From Lachnospiraceae bacterium NK4A144 (GTDB lineage: Bacteria; Bacillota; Clostridia; Lachnospirales; Lachnospiraceae): a stretch of 64,000 bases of DNA. Where the stretch lies: NCBI GenBank assembly GCA_000424365.1, contig KE384176.1, positions 1 to 64,000 on the forward strand, written 5' to 3'. Of the stretch, positions 1 through 7,878 are shown one piece after another. Made by a program: the position numbers and the translations under genes. The notes under the pieces were generated by a model, which searched no databases, had not been told where the DNA came from, and saw only the letters and a list, made by a program, of their open reading frames with translations. Every line of letters begins with the position of its first letter. The first letter of the stretch is position 1.

Positions 1-325
1 CAGGCGTTGGCTCTGGTGGGCCAGCCACAGCAGGATTGATGCTTTCAAGGAGCTATACCTCAAGATCAAGCGTCACAGAGAGCACATACTGAATGCAATA
101 CGGCTCGGTATGAGCAACGCACGAATTGAGGCTACAAATAACAAAATCAAGCTGATCATTCGCAAGGCATATGGTTTTCGAAACATCCAAAACATGCTCG
201 ATATGGTCTATCTGGTATGCTCGGATTTGCAAGTTCCACTTCCTAACAGAAAGCCAAGGGACGCATAATCAGCATACACACTGGGGATGATGGTATTTTT
301 TACCCACCATTACCCCTGAAGAGCC
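1..325 (+). mobile_element. ISL3-family insertion sequence, right end
   Basis: The window opens inside an insertion sequence. It carries the end of an ISL3-type transposase, a short non-coding tail, and a candidate terminal inverted repeat at about 299-325 which, read inward from the outer tip, begins GGCTCTTCAGGGGTAATG. ISL3 elements typically carry repeats starting GGCTCTT or similar and make 8-bp target duplications. The left end is outside the window, so the matching repeat and the duplication cannot be checked. The right tip lies inside the coding region of the next gene. Confidence 0.75.
2..268 (+). CDS. ISL3-family transposase, C-terminal 88 residues
   Basis: The frame is open from base 2 to TAA with no start codon, so this is the end of a gene cut by the window edge. 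The motif ARIEATNNKIK followed by RKAYGFRN is the conserved C-terminal block of the ISL3 (DDE_Tnp_ISL3) transposases; the Glu of IEATNN is expected to be the last residue of the DDE catalytic triad. The protein would cut and rejoin the ends of its own element. The visible part looks intact, so the element may still be active. Confidence 0.85.
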   Translation, partial: RRWLWWASHSRIDAFKELYLKIKRHREHILNAIRLGMSNARIEATNNKIKLIIRKAYGFRNIQNMLDMVYLVCSDLQVPLPNRKPRDA

Positions 326-494
326 CTTTATGTCTCCATTTATTTACAGCCTGTGGAGTAATCCCCAGTTTATCGGCTATGATCTTATCCTTTAATCCCT
401 TTTCTTTTATCAAATCACATACTCTTTTCTTTGTAGCTTCCAAATCCAGCCCTTTTTCCCTGTCAGGCTCTTCCCAGATTGCAACATAATCCAT
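300..494 (-). pseudogene. Small HTH protein truncated by the ISL3 element
   Basis: The best start is the ATG at 494, because AGAGG lies 7-8 bases upstream; an earlier in-frame start at 524 has no ribosome site. The protein begins MDYVAIWEEP and has a helix-turn-helix-like stretch near residues 35-55 (KIIADKLGITPQAVNKWR), as in small Xre or terminase-type DNA-binding proteins. After HKG the last codons and the TAA stop lie inside the IS inverted repeat, so the natural C-terminus is lost. A second copy of the first bases of this gene sits at about 4283-4332. Confidence 0.6.
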
Positions 495-521
495 CAGAAA
501 TATACCTCTTTTGCTTGTGCT

Positions 522-590
522 CAATAATATTGTAATCTCAAAATAGTTCTCTGGCTATTAACTCGTGGTTGATAAAATTGGATAGATAGG
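522..590. repeat. 170-bp repeat family, copy A (partial)
   Basis: This stretch, from CTCAATAATATTGTAATC through TTAACTCGTGGTTGAT to GGATAGATAGG, is nearly identical to 2125-2210 and 4334-4410, with a shorter piece at 14606-14655. It lies directly upstream of the truncated HTH gene. Its first part, including the gene 5' end, is also shared with 4283-4332. Confidence 0.75.
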
Positions 591-599
591 TTTAAAACA

Positions 600-1241
600 T
601 CAATCCCATAGATGCCAGAACCATTTGGCAAACAACACAAAAGCTTTATCCTTACACTCATCGCGATATTTCTCTATATTCTTTTGCTCATCAAAATATA
701 AATCTGATATTTCTTTATACTCCGGGGCATCCCCCAGCATATATACGATGTGCGATCTTGTATCCTTTTCTCTTTCTTTATCTTCCTCAGTTTTCAACTT
801 TTCGCCAAACAATCCATACTTGGCCTCAAACCCAGCTTGTGCTTTATTGTACTTTTCCTCAAATTTATTCTTTCTGCTGCATGTATCTTCATTTGCTTCT
901 TTGAAAAGAAAAATCATCTCTGACAGAATATCATGCCAGTTCTGCATTCCCTCGGTATCAATATCCTTCTGCGACTTCGTTCCAAAAACTGCATGGGCAG
1001 GAAAATCTGCTGTACACGGATAGCTGTCTGTATTCTCCTTTAGCTGCTGCAGCATTCCCGGCATTACTTCTAAAAACCAATAATCAATGGACCATATATC
1101 CCTATCACAATATCCGTACTTTGCCCGCTGATAGATATACTTAATATTCATTCTCCAACGATACAGCTTGTCGTTTATGTTTTCTCTTTTAAGATCCTTT
1201 TTATACCAACATGAAACACCCGTCTTCTTAATCTTTTCCAT
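600..1241 (-). CDS. Conserved hypothetical protein (RWRMNIKYIYQRAKYGY type)
   Basis: About 213 residues, starting at the ATG at 1241, which has GGAG six bases upstream; in-frame starts at 1253 and 1259 are alternatives. The N-terminal half has the signature RWRMNIKYIYQRAKYGYCDRD, seen in uncharacterised Clostridia and phage-associated proteins whose function I do not know. The C-terminal half is rich in Lys and Glu and ends in an aromatic tail (KWFWHLWD). No membrane segment or catalytic motif is visible. It lies 41 bases downstream of the gene at 1283-2086 on the same strand, so the two are probably co-transcribed. Confidence 0.65.
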   Translation of the reverse strand: MEKIKKTGVSCWYKKDLKRENINDKLYRWRMNIKYIYQRAKYGYCDRDIWSIDYWFLEVMPGMLQQLKENTDSYPCTADFPAHAVFGTKSQKDIDTEGMQNWHDILSEMIFLFKEANEDTCSRKNKFEEKYNKAQAGFEAKYGLFGEKLKTEEDKEREKDTRSHIVYMLGDAPEYKEISDLYFDEQKNIEKYRDECKDKAFVLFAKWFWHLWD

Positions 1242-1282
1242 ATTTTTCTCCATAACCAATGCCCCGCGGCGGACTCATACTT

Positions 1283-2086
1283 TCACCTCAACAAATCGAC
1301 CATGTTTTCCAACTCCTTTGTGATCTTTACAAGATCCACACAGCTGTGTAAAAAATCATCTGCCCGTCTATTACTAATAATCGCTAATCCCGGTATTCCA
1401 GTTTTGATCGAGTCAAGCTTTTCAATGATCTGCTGCACAGTCGCTATTGCCTGGTACTTCTGCTTATCGAAATCTGATGCTATCCCCTCACACTGCTTAA
1501 AGCTCTCCGCACTATAAATAAACGCTTCTTTATTGTCATTCCGTACAGCCTTGTTCATTAGATCAACAATATGGTCAATATCTGCCATTCTTATGTATTC
1601 TAAATCAAAAACTGCGGCCAACTTATTTGTAAAACATCGATTATACTTTTCTATATCATCCTCAGCTACTTTTTTACAATTATTGTCATCTGAGCAATAT
1701 GTTTTTATAAATACAGACCTATAGAGAAACAACTTTCCTTTATCAAAATCAATTCTGTATTCATATTCATCAAAAAAGCCTCTCTTATTGAAATTTGGGG
1801 CATTCCTCACTGTCCCGTATAGGAGGATTTTTTTCCTTACAGCCTGTTTGCATTTTTCAAAGGAAAATGCCTCCGGTCCATCTGGAAAATCAGGCTTATC
1901 GAATATCGTTTCATCAAACGATGCCTCCTCATAATCCTCGATATTATCATAAAGAACCTTTATATCCACAGTTTTTATAAGCTCTACAATATCAAGGCCT
2001 GCTCCATCCGGATAAGCATCATGTCTTATTTTCAGTTCTTTATCAGTACACTTTTTGCGTAATATAAAATTACCTCTTGTGCTCAT
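1283..2086 (-). CDS. Conserved hypothetical protein (MSTRGNF family)
   Basis: 267 residues with a strong site (GGAGAGGAAG) just before the ATG at 2086. It begins MSTRGNFILRK and continues with HDAYPDGAGLDIVEL, a layout shared by widespread small proteins with the theme STRG...H(Y/A)DSYP...G; their role is unknown. No signal peptide, membrane segment or enzyme motif is obvious. It is first in a probable two-gene unit with 600-1241. Confidence 0.65.
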   Translation of the reverse strand: MSTRGNFILRKKCTDKELKIRHDAYPDGAGLDIVELIKTVDIKVLYDNIEDYEEASFDETIFDKPDFPDGPEAFSFEKCKQAVRKKILLYGTVRNAPNFNKRGFFDEYEYRIDFDKGKLFLYRSVFIKTYCSDDNNCKKVAEDDIEKYNRCFTNKLAAVFDLEYIRMADIDHIVDLMNKAVRNDNKEAFIYSAESFKQCEGIASDFDKQKYQAIATVQQIIEKLDSIKTGIPGLAIISNRRADDFLHSCVDLVKITKELENMVDLLR

Positions 2087-2124
2087 TCTTCCTCTCCAGA
2101 ATCATCTCCCGTATCTGTCACAAT

Positions 2125-2300
2125 ATACTCAATAATATTGTAATCTCAAAATAGTTCTCTAGCTATTAACTCGTGGTTGATAGATTTGATAGGTAAGCTT
2201 CAACAGCTTACTCAACTGCGATCATTCTTTCGATAGAAACTTCAAGATATACAGAAAGAGCAGGAAATGTAAGCTAATCCCTACATCTCCTGCTCCCATG
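2125..2300. repeat. 170-bp repeat family, copy B
   Basis: A full-length copy, matched by 4334-4505. It starts CTCAATAATATTGTAATC, carries TTAACTCGTGGTTGAT and GGTAAGCTTCAACAGC, and ends in an imperfect hairpin around GCAGGAAATG and the opposing CTCCTGC (about 2259-2294). In copy C the same hairpin is perfect. No open frame spans it. Confidence 0.75.
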
Positions 2301-2398
2301 ACCGTTGTCTTGTATTTCTTTCCATCAGCAACAGTTGTAAAGAAATCCTTTACAACTGAATTCTTATCCAATTAGTATTAAACATATAAGCACTTTCT

Positions 2399-3094
2399 CT
2401 ACGTTTCCAAAAATATCTCCTCTGCTGTCTTTCCAGGAAAGTATTTACGTTCTTCCTCTTTATCAGAATCACGCAGTTTAACAAAATGCTCATTCATAGA
2501 ATTAAGAACCACTTTAACAAGTTTATCCTTACCATGCTTCATGAGTCCTTTGATCAATTCTTCATATTCAGAAAAGACAGTTACTATTTCTCCATCTGTA
2601 TACGCTAGATCAATACTCGTATCTTTGAATAAGTGATTTTCAACTATATACTTATACTTGATATCCACCACATCAGCAGTGTCTATCCAATGGTTGACAC
2701 ATCGTTGCTTTATTCTCGTATACATGTCTTCCGGCGGTTGATTATCATAAGCATCGTATTCAGAAGAAACACAATAAGAGTCTTCGTCATAATTGTAGTA
2801 ATATAAGCTACCCTCATAATCAGGTGCTCCAGCATATGCATGTACCCCCTTTGTTCCTACCCATGTAAGTCCAAAGAAATCTGTCCATTCCACATGCTCA
2901 AGTTCAAACTGTTGAGCATCTCGCTCTATTGAATAAAAATCCGGAAGAAGATCACAATTCTTGCCACTATAGCCCTTACTTTTTCTAGCTCTTGTACGCA
3001 TATATATTTCATGTTGCTCATGTGAATTCTTCAAATCCCATCTCCATTTATCCGGAAAGTATTTTACATAATCTTCAACATACTCTCGTATCAT
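2399..3094 (-). CDS. Hypothetical acidic and aromatic-rich protein
   Basis: The start at ATG 3094 is chosen because GAGG stands five bases ahead; an in-frame GTG at 3127 has no site. The product is about 231 residues, very rich in Tyr, Asp and Glu (for example YYYNYDEDSYCVSSEYDAYD near the middle). I do not recognise the family. There is no signal peptide or membrane helix, so a cytoplasmic protein is likely. Acidic proteins of this size next to toxin-like genes can be immunity proteins, but nothing here proves that. Confidence 0.55.
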   Translation of the reverse strand: MIREYVEDYVKYFPDKWRWDLKNSHEQHEIYMRTRARKSKGYSGKNCDLLPDFYSIERDAQQFELEHVEWTDFFGLTWVGTKGVHAYAGAPDYEGSLYYYNYDEDSYCVSSEYDAYDNQPPEDMYTRIKQRCVNHWIDTADVVDIKYKYIVENHLFKDTSIDLAYTDGEIVTVFSEYEELIKGLMKHGKDKLVKVVLNSMNEHFVKLRDSDKEEERKYFPGKTAEEIFLET

Positions 3095-3202
3095 TTTTAC
3101 CTCGTATTTCTTTCTTAACTCAATCACTTAAATAACTGATATTTCCTGCTTATTGTATGCGCAACGCCATCAGGCAATGTTCTAAAGCCTATACATATTC
3201 TA

Positions 3203-3788
3203 TCACTCATCATTCTTCATTAGATACTTGTTATTAATTACTTTCATTGATAAAGGGCCGCTAAGTATATAAGAATGTACGGGTGTGACAGGACGAATTA
3301 CTATTCCTTCTCTTGTTGTTCCGTTATATCCGACTCCTTCTGCTCTTTCTAAAAGAGCTGATTCATCAGGATACCTTGCCAGAAGGTCATCACCTTCCTC
3401 TTCTACGGGAACCATCTGGCACCCAACATACTCACATATTTTCCTAAGTGTTGTCAGGTCAGTTCTCTTGTCATCAATTCTGGCCGTAAATACAAACCAC
3501 TCTGGCTTCTTTAACTTAAGCCTGTTCTTCTGTATTCCTTCACCGCACCACTCACCCTGAAGTACTATAGTGCTAAGTCCATGCTCATCAGCATATGCCT
3601 TCATCTTCTCAGGAATACCAGATGCTTTTACATACTCCACAAATGTTGACTTTCCATCATCCTTATACATGAAACTCACCTTTTCCGCCAACGCACTTCC
3701 ATCCAAGAACCTGGACCAGTTCCAGTCTGTCCGCATCCGGTATCGGCATTACAGCCTTTATCTTCTGTATTGAAGCTAATTTTCTCAT
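3203..3788 (-). pseudogene. RNA ligase (DRB0094/Rnl type) with internal deletion
   Basis: A frame from ATG 3788 gives 41 residues (MRKLASIQKIKAV..., then VLGWKCV..KGEF) and stops at 3663; this matches the usual N-terminus of these ligases. A second frame overlapping it and running to 3203 gives the ligase core end: QGEWCGEGIQKNRLKL (motif III region), EGIVIRP (motif IV) and SMKVINNKYL (motif V). About 100-130 residues between them are missing, including the KxDG adenylation motif that carries the covalent AMP. The family normally has about 330 residues. The gene is therefore dead by deletion plus frameshift. In life it would seal RNA ends using ATP. Confidence 0.8.
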
Positions 3789-4282
3789 CTGATTTCCACA
3801 CCACCTCCGGATTAATGTGGCGGCGCACAATCCATGTATCAAAAAAGGACCTACCCTTTTTCCGGATAGATCCTAAAACCCTGATTATTATTCCAATGTA
3901 CTTATTATCAGTCTAACATCGGACTTTATAATCTATCCTTTTATTGCTTTCCAATATCCTTTGCTCGCTAATATCACCAAATCAAGCTCACAGATACTAA
4001 GCATATTGATCGTGCGATCATATGCCTTTGTTTCAACTGTGAAATTTGTATGCATCATGTTTCTCATTAACAGCTCTAATCCTACTCAAAATCTTTTATC
4101 GTAACTATCCATTTCAAATTCTTTTAATTCTTCTATTTTTCTCATGCTATCTATCTTCTGTTAAAAAAGTTGTCTGCATTCACTTAAATATTTATGTCAT
4201 TAAAAACAACTATATCGTATACAGATACCCCTAACACATTTGCCCAAAAGAAAAATGTGTCAGTCGAAGGCATCCCCTTATA

Positions 4283-4332
4283 CTTCCCACATTGCAACAT
4301 AATCCATCAGAAATATACCTCTTTTGCTCCTG
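4283..4332 (-). pseudogene. Duplicated 5' end of the HTH gene
   Basis: The sequence from GCAACATAATCCATCAG to the 170-bp repeat matches 475-522. Read on the minus strand it gives a ribosome site, ATG and about nine codons (MDYVAMWE) before a stop. It is a fragment of the gene truncated at 300-494, attached to the same repeat unit, so gene end and repeat were copied together. Confidence 0.7.
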
Positions 4333-4333
4333 T

Positions 4334-4505
4334 ACTCAATAATATAGTAATCTCAAAATGGTTCTCTGACAATTAACTCGTGGTTGATAAATTGGCTAGG
4401 TAAGCTACAACAGCTCACTCGACTGCGATGCTTCTTTCGATAGGAACTTCAAGATATACAGAAAAAAGCAGGAAATGTAAGATAATCCTTACATTTCCTG
4501 CTCCA
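4334..4505. repeat. 170-bp repeat family, copy C
   Basis: Full-length copy parallel to 2125-2300 with about 90% identity by eye. It ends in a perfect 15-bp hairpin (4467-4502). Copies A, B and C all sit at the borders of small accessory genes. Confidence 0.75.
4467..4502 (-). terminator. Perfect 15-bp hairpin at the end of repeat copy C
   Basis: AGCAGGAAATGTAAG at 4467-4481 pairs perfectly with 4488-4502 across the loop ATAATC. For minus-strand transcription the stem is followed by a run of T (the A-run at 4462-4467), as in an intrinsic terminator. Copy B has the same hairpin with mismatches. Confidence 0.55.
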
Positions 4506-4596
4506 GACCTCAAGTTGATTAAAATGTAACACATCGGAAAAACATTTACAATAAAGAGCATTTCAATCATCGCTCATACAAAAATCAAAAAAAACA

Positions 4597-4628
4597 TTGA
4601 ATTTCCGCCAAATCTATTATATTATAAT
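4597..4628 (+). promoter_or_regulatory. Candidate promoter of the abiF RNA and gene
   Basis: A consensus -10 TATAAT stands at 4623-4628, about ten bases before the structured RNA. TTGAAT at 4597-4602 is a possible -35, but the 20-base gap is long; an overlapping weaker hexamer with normal spacing is also possible. Transcription would start near 4635. Confidence 0.5.
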
Positions 4629-4630
4629 AG

Positions 4631-4690
4631 CAACAGTACCCGACACGCCTCTTAACAATGCGGACCACGTCGGGTCATTTTAATTTAGGG
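4631..4690 (+). ncRNA. abiF-associated structured RNA
   Basis: Immediately upstream of the AbiF gene, ACCCGAC (4638-4644) pairs perfectly with GTCGGGT (4669-4675), enclosing a 24-base loop region with CGCCTC and GCGG segments that could pair further. A TATAAT box lies just upstream. A conserved RNA motif next to Abi_2/AbiF genes has been described by comparative genomics and acts as the RNA partner of these HEPN toxins. Assigning this element to that motif is my inference from position and the closing ACCCGAC/GTCGGGT stem. Confidence 0.65.
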
Positions 4691-4722
4691 AGTTTTTTAC
4701 GTTAAAGCAGCTTCAACCATCT

Positions 4723-5574
4723 ATGTCTATAGATGATCAAATCAAAAATTTAAAATCCATTGGTCTATCAATCCCTGATGAAGAATATGCTCGCCGTTTT
4801 CTAAATGATGTTTCCTATTATCGACTAATTAAGGGATTCAGCATTGGCTTAAAAGAAAAGAACGGCAATTATCATGATGGAGTTTCTTTTGAGCAGATTG
4901 TATCGTTATATCTTTTTAATGCAAAACTACGTCAGTTATTGTTTTCAAAAATCGAAATAATTGAAATCAATCTCAGAACACGACTATCTAATCATATATG
5001 TGAAAACTATGGCGTCCTAGGATATAAAAATCCATCTATTATGCCAAATGAAGATTATCATGCTTCTCTGCTGAATGATGTTAACAGAGAAATAAAGCGA
5101 AATTCCCGTTCTCCTTTTATAAGAAATTTCAAAGATAACTATGAAAATGGCGATATTCCATTTTATGCTTTGGCTGAAACTTTAAGCTTTGGCACGCTAT
5201 CTCGACTTTACAAAAACCTAAATACAGACGATAAAGCAACCATAGCCGATTTATATAATCTCAAATACTCTTATTTAGAGAGTTGGATTGAAACAATTGC
5301 TTATGTTCGAAATCTCTGTGCACACTATGGCAGATTATATAATGTTAAACTTACCAAAACACCGAAGCTTTATAAATCTGACCGTCTTGCAAATATTGGT
5401 AATCAACGTATATTTGGCGTTATTTGTTGCATGAAGTATCTAATTTCTGATAAAAGAGAGTGGAATGAATTTGTTGAGAATTTAGATACTCTCGTTTCCA
5501 AATATCCATATGTGAACATTCATCTTATGGGATTTACAGAGGATTGGATGTCCCATTTACTTTATGAAATATAG
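4723..5574 (+). CDS. abiF: AbiF/Abi_2 family HEPN abortive-infection protein
   Basis: 283 residues from ATG 4723. The family motif DVSYYRLIKGFS lies near the N-terminus, and the HEPN nuclease motif RNLCAH (Arg196 and His201, an RX4H pattern) is intact. AbiF-like proteins are RNases held in check by a neighbouring RNA and kill or stall the cell on phage infection; they have been proposed as the source of Cas13. The start is uncertain: homology-like residues (LKQLQPS) continue upstream of ATG 4723, and GGGAG at 4688-4692 is 30 bases away but ideally spaced for an ACG codon at 4699. A hairpin terminator follows directly, so RNA and gene form a self-contained unit. Confidence 0.85.
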   Translation: MSIDDQIKNLKSIGLSIPDEEYARRFLNDVSYYRLIKGFSIGLKEKNGNYHDGVSFEQIVSLYLFNAKLRQLLFSKIEIIEINLRTRLSNHICENYGVLGYKNPSIMPNEDYHASLLNDVNREIKRNSRSPFIRNFKDNYENGDIPFYALAETLSFGTLSRLYKNLNTDDKATIADLYNLKYSYLESWIETIAYVRNLCAHYGRLYNVKLTKTPKLYKSDRLANIGNQRIFGVICCMKYLISDKREWNEFVENLDTLVSKYPYVNIHLMGFTEDWMSHLLYEI

Positions 5575-5676
5575 GAAGATGTCGAGAACTAACTCTCGCA
5601 TCTTCTTTTTCGTTGCTACTTCCTTAGCTATTTCTTGAGTAGTTGTCTTCGTTACGTTCATTACTTCATTTGTCAT
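5557..5676 (-). CDS. Possible 39-residue peptide antisense to the abiF end
   Basis: On the minus strand GGGAGG precedes ATG 5676 at a good distance, opening a 39-codon frame (MTNEVMNVTKTTTQEIAK...) that ends inside the last codons of abiF, reading through the abiF terminator in reverse. The peptide is Thr- and Lys-rich with a short hydrophobic end (LVLDIFLYFI). No family is recognised. It could be chance, the remnant of a longer gene, or a small regulator. Confidence 0.3.
   Translation of the reverse strand: MTNEVMNVTKTTTQEIAKEVATKKKMRELVLDIFLYFIK
5575..5610 (+). terminator. Intrinsic terminator of abiF
   Basis: GAAGATG (5575-5581) pairs with CATCTTC (5599-5605), with an inner CGAGA/TCTCG stem, and is followed by TTTTT (5606-5610). 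It begins one base after the abiF stop codon. Confidence 0.8.
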
Positions 5677-5926
5677 AATATAACCTCCCTATTTCTATAA
5701 ATCTCCTCAAGTACCCTTCCTCTCCTGATTCTCTCCTTACTATCCATTTCTTCTCTCCTAATCCGGTACGGATTGCTTTGATACATCAAGTATAAGTTCG
5801 ATTCTCCGCAAAATATATACACATAAGTATGAGTTATATTCGTATAATTCTCTCCTATCGCTGTAGAAAAACATAAGTCATTTCTCTATATTGAATACCA
5901 AGACTAGTTTTAAAAGGCCAACTTAT

Positions 5927-6407
5927 ATGGGTAAAAAATCGACAAAAGAAAACAAAAATATGTACCAGCAGGCTCGTGATGAACTAAATATATCCAGAGC
6001 AGCCGCTTCAGATGCCACTAACGGTCTCCTCTCAGAGAGCAGAATCGAAAAGATCGAAAGCGAAACACTCAATGCTCATCCGGAAGATGTGATTCTAATG
6101 GCTGAAGCATACAACAAACCTGAACTGTGCAATTACTTTTGCACAAAAGAATGCCCGATCGGCAAGAAATATGTTCCGGCTGTAGACACCATTCATGACC
6201 TACCGCAGGTCACAATGGAATTATTATCACGTCTCAACACTCTAAATCACGATAAAGAAAGAATGAATGATAGATATCGCTGCTGACGGAATGATCACCG
6301 AAGACGAAAAAGAAGACTTTGAAAGATTCAGAGAACACCTCTCTGATATGTCGCTGGCAATAGAATCACTCAAATTGTGGGCTGATAAGGAACTCTCATC
6401 GAAGTAA
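5927..6407 (+). pseudogene. Xre-type regulator broken by a 4-bp duplication
   Basis: The start at ATG 5927 follows AAAGG. The first frame gives MGKKSTKENKNMYQQARDEL, an HTH-like region with ISRAAASDATNGL and SESRIEKIES, and a Cys motif (LCNYFCTKECPIGKKY) typical of Clostridia Xre-like proteins with a Cys-containing middle. It shifts at 6262-6269, where AATG is repeated in tandem. One copy removed, the frame continues IDIAADGMITEDEKEDF to TAA at 6405-6407. The downstream part matches the usual family ending, so this is a recent frameshift in an otherwise complete gene of about 157 codons. Confidence 0.75.
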
Positions 6408-6532
6408 ATCTAAAATGACAACAATTGTTTATTCTGCCCCGCCTTTGCTCCATAAAAATAAATGCAGCTCCGAAGAGTTGCACTTATTTGCTAAATCTAA
6501 TATTTTTCATCTACAAGGAATAATTTGATTCT

Positions 6533-7795
6533 CTATTTAGTCTGTTGGAACAGCCAGTCCATCACGGCTACGCTGCTGTATGCATAGTCAAACGATGCCA
6601 TGTGGTACGTTGCTCCTCCACCAGCGCCTCCGCCGTTGCCACCATTTCTGCTCGTCATCCCTTCTGGTTTTTCACCAGACATTTCAGATGATGCTATTTC
6701 CCCTTCGAGCATTTCCGGCTTTTCAGAATTACCTTCGTCCGATTCAGGTCTTGCCATCTCTTCTCCTTCGCCGTTTTCTCCAAATCCGGTATTTCCACCC
6801 ATAGGAGAATTACCCGAGTCTGCATCTATGGTTCCTGTTGCCCAAGAAATAAAGTAAGCGCCTGAGTTCTCCTCACTGAAAAGTTTTTCTGCTGCAGCTG
6901 TGCGCTCATCTGATGACCATGTTCCATCCCATTGTGCATAGGTATATGTTACTGAGTCTTCATCAAATCTTTCCATTAGTTCCTGCATTCCAGACCAGGC
7001 ACTGGCATCATCCTCTGCTGCAAAATATACAAAAGTCTGTCCTTCAAGATTGGATAATAGTTCTGTATCCCACTGTCCGTCAACAAACATGCATGCTGCA
7101 TAGAGATCCGGATATTCTGATGCAAGGATAAGCGTTGTCATGCATCCCATTGATTGCCCTGTACCATAAATTCTGTTTGTATCTACTGCATATTCTTCTG
7201 TCATATAATCTATAAATCTCTTTGTGAGTTCTACATACTCAGTTGTGCTGTAACCATCATGGTCATCAAGAATAGTCTCGGGATATGTTGGAACTGCAAC
7301 GATTGTCTCATATACAGACTGCCATTCAGATGTAGCCCATACAAGGCCGCCAAGTCCTTGTGTAAGTGAGTATTCAGCATCTGTTCCTGCTGTTGTAGAA
7401 TCTCCTATGAAAACAACCATAGGATATTCCTTGCTCTCATCGTAGTTTTCCGGAAGATACAGATTATATGTTATTGAAAGACCGGTTTCTTCGTCGGTAT
7501 ACTCGAGCTGTTCAAACTTATCTGTATACGTATTGACAAGAGCCTCTTCATCTTCTGCCAGAGTATTATTTACTGTGAATGAAATCTCATCATTTCCTGT
7601 TACAGTTCCTTCCTCACTGGCAGCATTACTATCCGACTCGTTACCTTCAGCAAGAGTATTTGCTTCGCGGTCTTCTGTGGTATCTGATTCTGCTACATCC
7701 TTTTCTGTGGTAGTTGTAGCCACATTATTACCACATGCAACAAAAGTACAGGCTAAAGCTGCTGACAAAAGTGTTATCGCAATTTTCTTAAACAT
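6533..7795 (-). CDS. Lipoprotein alpha/beta hydrolase (esterase/peptidase-like)
   Basis: The start is ATG 7795, with GGAGG eight bases ahead (a TTG further up overlaps the ribosome site). The product has about 420 residues with a lipoprotein signal ending FVACGNN, so it is exported and anchored by its Cys. An acidic linker follows, then an alpha/beta-hydrolase core: VVFIGDSTT, then nucleophile elbow GQSMG near residue 215. It resembles PHB-depolymerase-like or COG4099 predicted peptidases. An unusual low-complexity insert (Glu, Gly, Met, Pro and Ser) occupies roughly residues 330-390 before the conserved end. It is divergent from the TetR gene at 8038, with paired dyads in between, so TetR control is plausible. 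Confidence 0.8.
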   Translation of the reverse strand: MFKKIAITLLSAALACTFVACGNNVATTTTEKDVAESDTTEDREANTLAEGNESDSNAASEEGTVTGNDEISFTVNNTLAEDEEALVNTYTDKFEQLEYTDEETGLSITYNLYLPENYDESKEYPMVVFIGDSTTAGTDAEYSLTQGLGGLVWATSEWQSVYETIVAVPTYPETILDDHDGYSTTEYVELTKRFIDYMTEEYAVDTNRIYGTGQSMGCMTTLILASEYPDLYAACMFVDGQWDTELLSNLEGQTFVYFAAEDDASAWSGMQELMERFDEDSVTYTYAQWDGTWSSDERTAAAEKLFSEENSGAYFISWATGTIDADSGNSPMGGNTGFGENGEGEEMARPESDEGNSEKPEMLEGEIASSEMSGEKPEGMTSRNGGNGGGAGGGATYHMASFDYAYSSVAVMDWLFQQTK

Positions 7796-7860
7796 TTTGA
7801 GTACCTCCAATTTTTAGTTGTTTGTGGAATATTTATAATGCGGAATACCATCCGCAGATG

Positions 7861-7878
7861 ATTATCAAAAATGATAAT
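7861..7878. promoter_or_regulatory. TetR-type operator candidate 1
   Basis: ATTATCA, AAAA, TGATAAT forms a perfect 7-bp inverted repeat upstream of the hydrolase gene. Its core ATCAAAAATGAT recurs, on the other strand, at 7979-7990. Confidence 0.55.

Larger units (their letters stand above)
3789..4596. other. Gene-poor stretch with remnants
   Basis: No intact gene is seen over about 800 bases. On the minus strand around 3935-4035 an open piece reads KAYDRTINMLSICELD and LASKGYW before a stop, probably the tail of a lost gene. 4283-4332 repeats the 5' end of the HTH gene at 494 (MDYVAMWE, then a stop), and 4334-4505 is copy C of the 170-bp repeat. The rest shows nothing recognisable. Confidence 0.5.

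Noticed and set aside
625-1023. Plus-strand 132-codon open frame
   Set aside because: It is the mirror of the hypothetical gene at 600-1241, with no ribosome site and Ser/Phe-biased shadow composition.
3789-4596. Riboswitch or tRNA
   Set aside because: Hairpins were found, but no conserved riboswitch core or cloverleaf could be drawn.
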